Assembly: GCA_964439395.1 (NCBI GenBank)
Contig: CAYTNV010000014.1
Location: 1-64,000 of the forward strand
Reading direction: 5' to 3'
Source of the DNA: JAUUSJ01 sp964439395
GTDB lineage: Bacteria; Bacillota; Clostridia; Lachnospirales; Lachnospiraceae
Length of the DNA stretch: 64,000 bases
Shown here: piece after piece, positions 61,168 to 64,000 of the stretch
Numbering within the stretch: position 1 is the stretch's first letter
Layout: the number at the start of each line of letters is the position of its first letter
The notes under the pieces: model-generated
What the model was told of the DNA's origin: nothing
The model's input: only the letters and a program-made list of their open reading frames with translations
Database searches by the model: none
Position numbers and translations under genes: made by a program

Positions 61168-64000
61168 ATGATGAATAAGGAAAAGCAAAATCTTGGATTA
61201 TATCATTCGAGTTTTGAGCATGATAACTGTGGTATCGGTGCTGTTGTGAATATCAAGGGTAAGAAAAGCCATGAAACGGTTGTGAATGCATTAAAAATAG
61301 TAGAAAACTTAGAACATAGAGCTGGCAAAGATGCCGAAGGAAAAACAGGCGATGGTGTAGGAATTCTGTTGCAGATTTCTCATAAATTCTTCTCCAAAGC
61401 TTGTGAATCCCTCGGCATTTTTTTAGGTGAAGAGAGAGATTACGGAATTGGTATGTTTTTCTTCCCACAAGATGAGTTGAAGCGAAATCAGGCAAAGAAA
61501 ATGTTTGAGATTATCGTACAAAAAGAGGGACTTGAATTTTTGGGATGGAGAGAAGTTCCAACGAATCCATCTTTACTTGGACATAAGGCAGTAAGTTGTA
61601 TGCCATGTATTATGCAGGGATTTGTAAAGAGACCAGAAGATGTGGAACAGGGACTTGATTTTGATAGAAAACTATTTCTCGCTAGGAGAGTATTTGAACA
61701 AAGTAATGATAATACTTATGTGGTATCCTTATCGAGCAGAACTATTGTGTATAAAGGAATGTTCCTAGTAGGTCAGCTTCGAGTTTTCTTTGATGATCTT
61801 CACAACGTAAACTATGAGTCGGCGATTGCGCTTGTACATTCTAGATTTAGTACAAATACAACTCCTAGCTGGGAGAAAGCACATCCATATCGTTTCTTAG
61901 TTCATAATGGAGAGATTAATACAATTCGCGGTAATGCCGATAAGATGCTTGCCCGCGAGGAAAATATGGAATCTGAGTATTTAAAACATGAAATGCATAA
62001 AATTATGCCAGTAGTCAATCCAAACGGATCTGACTCAGCAAGACTCGATAATACATTAGAGTTTTTAGTAATGAGTGGTATGGAGCTTCCACTTGCTGTT
62101 ATGATTACCGTTCCAGAACCATGGCAAAATAATGATACATTAGATACAAAGAAGAAGGATTTTTATCAGTACTATGAAACAATGATGGAGCCTTGGGATG
62201 GACCGGCATCTATTCTCTTTACAGATGGTGATATTATGGGGGCAATCCTTGATAGAAATGGTCTTCGTCCATCTAGATACTATATTACATCCGATGACCA
62301 GTTGATTTTATCTTCCGAGGTTGGAGTATTAGAAATTGATCCAGCAAAGATTGTGAAAAAAGAGAGATTACATCCAGGAAAAATGCTTCTTGTCGATACA
62401 GTAAAAGGAGAGCTTATTGATGATGAGGAGATTAAAAATAAATATGCAAAACAGCATCCATACGGGGAGTGGTTGGATAGTAATTTAATTCACTTAAAAG
62501 ATTTGAAAATTCCAAATCAGAAAGTGGAGGAGTATCCAAAAGAGGAGCGAGCAAAATTATTAAAGGCGTTTGGATACTCTTATGAGGATTTAAGGACAGC
62601 TATTTTGCCGATGGCAAGAGATGGTTCTGAGGCAATCGCAGCAATGGGTACTGATTCTCCGATTGCAGTTATGTCAAAAAAGAGGCAGCCATTATTTAAT
62701 TATTTTAAGCAATTATTTGCACAGGTTACAAACCCACCTATTGATGCTATTCGAGAAGAGATTGTTACATCTACAAGTGTTTATATCGGAAAAGGCGGTA
62801 ACTTGCTTGAAGCAATTCCAGAAAATTGTCATTTACTAAAAGTAAATAATCCTATTTTAACAAATACAGATATTTTGAAAATTAGAAATATGAAAGTGGA
62901 GGGATTAAAGGCAGCAGATGTGCCAATTACTTACTATAAAAATACACCACTTGAGAGAGCATTAAATCGTTTGTTTGTTGAGGTTGATCGTGCCCATAGA
63001 GATGGAGCGAATATTATTATTTTGACAGACCGCGGTGTGGATGAAAATCACGTTGCAATTCCTTCATTACTTGCGGTATCTGCAGTACATCATCATTTAA
63101 TTGATACAAAGAAGAGTACTTCTGTCGCATTGATTCTAGAAAGTGGTGAGCCAAGAGACGTGCATCATTTTGCTACATTGCTTGGATACGGTGCATGTGC
63201 GATTAATCCGTATTTGGCCCAGCTTAGTATTAAAAAATTAATTGAAGATAATATGCTTCAAAAAGATTATTATGCTGCAGTAGAAGATTATAATAGTGCG
63301 ATTTTGCATGGTATTGTAAAAATTGCGTCTAAGATGGGTATTTCTACAATTCAGTCTTATCAGGGCTCTCAGATCTTTGAGGCGATTGGTATTAGCAGTC
63401 AAGTAATTGAGAAATATTTTACAAATACAGTGAGTCGGGTAGAAGGTATTACATTGAAAGATATTGAAAATAATGTGGATGCTCTTCATACGAAGGCGTT
63501 TGATCCGCTTGGACTGGATAATGATTTGACACTTGAGAGTGTTGGCTCACATAAATTTAGAAGTGGAAAGGAAAAACATTTATACAATCCTATGACAATC
63601 CACTTATTGCAACAGTCCACAAAAATTGGAGATTATAATTTATTTAAACAATATACAGAGGCTATTGATAAAGAATTAGAGCCTGGAACACTTCGTGGAT
63701 TAATGGAATTTAATTATCCAGAAAAAGGAGTTCCAATTGAGGAAGTTGAGAGTGTTGACTCTATCGTGAAGAGATTTAAGACGGGTGCTATGTCTTACGG
63801 ATCTATCTCACAGGAGGCACATGAGACATTGGCCATTGCTATGAATATGTTGGGTGGTAAGTCGAATAGTGGTGAGGGTGGTGAAAGTCTTGAGAGATTG
63901 ACAATCGGAAAAGATGGACTCAATCGCTGCTCTGCAATTAAGCAAGTTGCATCTGGACGTTTTGGCGTTACATCTAAATATTTAGTAAGCGCAAAAGAGA
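61168..64000 (+). CDS. gltB: Glutamate synthase large subunit, N-terminal 944 codons (window edge)
   Basis: The reading frame is open from ATG 61168 to the window end, without stop. N-terminal class II glutaminase with Cys in HDNCGIGAVVNIKG, ARxLRHRG-like NLEHRAGKDAEGKTGDGVGI, SRFSTNTTPSWEKAHPYRFL and HNGEINTIRGN; then the central domain and the start of the FMN-binding synthase domain (KTGAMSYGSISQEAHETLAI, GGKSNSGEGGE). It converts glutamine and 2-oxoglutarate to two glutamates with the small subunit. The full protein is usually about 1500 aa; the rest lies outside. GAGAAAGG precedes the start; M61171 is equally possible. Confidence 0.95.
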   Translation, partial: MMNKEKQNLGLYHSSFEHDNCGIGAVVNIKGKKSHETVVNALKIVENLEHRAGKDAEGKTGDGVGILLQISHKFFSKACESLGIFLGEERDYGIGMFFFPQDELKRNQAKKMFEIIVQKEGLEFLGWREVPTNPSLLGHKAVSCMPCIMQGFVKRPEDVEQGLDFDRKLFLARRVFEQSNDNTYVVSLSSRTIVYKGMFLVGQLRVFFDDLHNVNYESAIALVHSRFSTNTTPSWEKAHPYRFLVHNGEINTIRGNADKMLAREENMESEYLKHEMHKIMPVVNPNGSDSARLDNTLEFLVMSGMELPLAVMITVPEPWQNNDTLDTKKKDFYQYYETMMEPWDGPASILFTDGDIMGAILDRNGLRPSRYYITSDDQLILSSEVGVLEIDPAKIVKKERLHPGKMLLVDTVKGELIDDEEIKNKYAKQHPYGEWLDSNLIHLKDLKIPNQKVEEYPKEERAKLLKAFGYSYEDLRTAILPMARDGSEAIAAMGTDSPIAVMSKKRQPLFNYFKQLFAQVTNPPIDAIREEIVTSTSVYIGKGGNLLEAIPENCHLLKVNNPILTNTDILKIRNMKVEGLKAADVPITYYKNTPLERALNRLFVEVDRAHRDGANIIILTDRGVDENHVAIPSLLAVSAVHHHLIDTKKSTSVALILESGEPRDVHHFATLLGYGACAINPYLAQLSIKKLIEDNMLQKDYYAAVEDYNSAILHGIVKIASKMGISTIQSYQGSQIFEAIGISSQVIEKYFTNTVSRVEGITLKDIENNVDALHTKAFDPLGLDNDLTLESVGSHKFRSGKEKHLYNPMTIHLLQQSTKIGDYNLFKQYTEAIDKELEPGTLRGLMEFNYPEKGVPIEEVESVDSIVKRFKTGAMSYGSISQEAHETLAIAMNMLGGKSNSGEGGESLERLTIGKDGLNRCSAIKQVASGRFGVTSKYLVSAKE

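Overview
The window is low-GC, AGA-codon-rich DNA of a Gram-positive anaerobe. It most resembles Clostridia, family Lachnospiraceae: strong AGGAGG ribosome sites, canonical TTGACA/TATAAT promoters, many U-run terminators, a FabK-type fatty-acid cluster, gatCAB, a DUF3990/DUF3791 module, BIG2 surface proteins and a TetM-like GTPase fused to a YacP/NYN nuclease domain. The species cannot be named. No rRNA, tRNA or CRISPR array was seen.

Region 1 (1-3.83 kb) is a decayed accessory island. It holds an IS66 transposase fragment, an IS3-family element that has lost its DDE core, and a type I restriction-modification locus reduced to an hsdM N-terminus fused to an hsdS C-terminal half, plus a second hsdS scrap and an XRE regulator scrap. 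Between the two hsdS pieces lies an intact three-gene module (ADP-ribosyltransferase-like DUF3990 protein, an unassigned 81-aa protein, DUF3791 protein), flanked by an identical 17-bp hsdS repeat.

Region 2 (3.9-18.2 kb) is mixed chromosomal DNA: the TetM-like/NYN fusion; a 26-aa membrane peptide, an acidic membrane-anchored protein and a P1B-like ATPase; cyclopropane fatty acid synthase; TspO; a bacterial PH-domain protein; a radical SAM protein with a pyridoxamine kinase; a GH36 alpha-galactosidase with an AraC regulator; and a coiled-coil lipoprotein.

Region 3 (18.3-28.1 kb) is the fatty-acid synthesis cluster acpP-fabK | fabD-fabG-fabF-accB-fabZ-accC-accD-accA-FabK-like. It starts from a strong promoter overlapped by a FabT-like palindrome and is split by a terminator after fabK. 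Neither fabH nor a fabT/marR gene is adjacent.

Region 4 (28.1-46.9 kb) holds trpS, a TVP38-type membrane protein, a candidate small RNA, an orphan OppA-like lipoprotein, a pair of M14-like amidohydrolases of which the second has lost its metal ligands, purL, a TPR protein, hflX, ptsH and ptsI behind a BglG/GlcT-type antiterminator leader, and gatCAB.

Region 5 (47-64 kb) holds two BIG2-repeat secreted proteins, a lipid/polysaccharide flippase, a sugar-binding lipoprotein, a CDF metal transporter, thrC, an Smr protein, the preQ0 operon queD-queE-folE-queC on the minus strand, and the start of gltB, cut by the window edge. The long intergenic regions here contain two related structured repeats resembling IS200/IS605 right ends (omegaRNA-like), a 107-bp imperfect palindrome, a 33-bp perfect terminator stem, a second candidate sRNA and tandem hairpin repeats.
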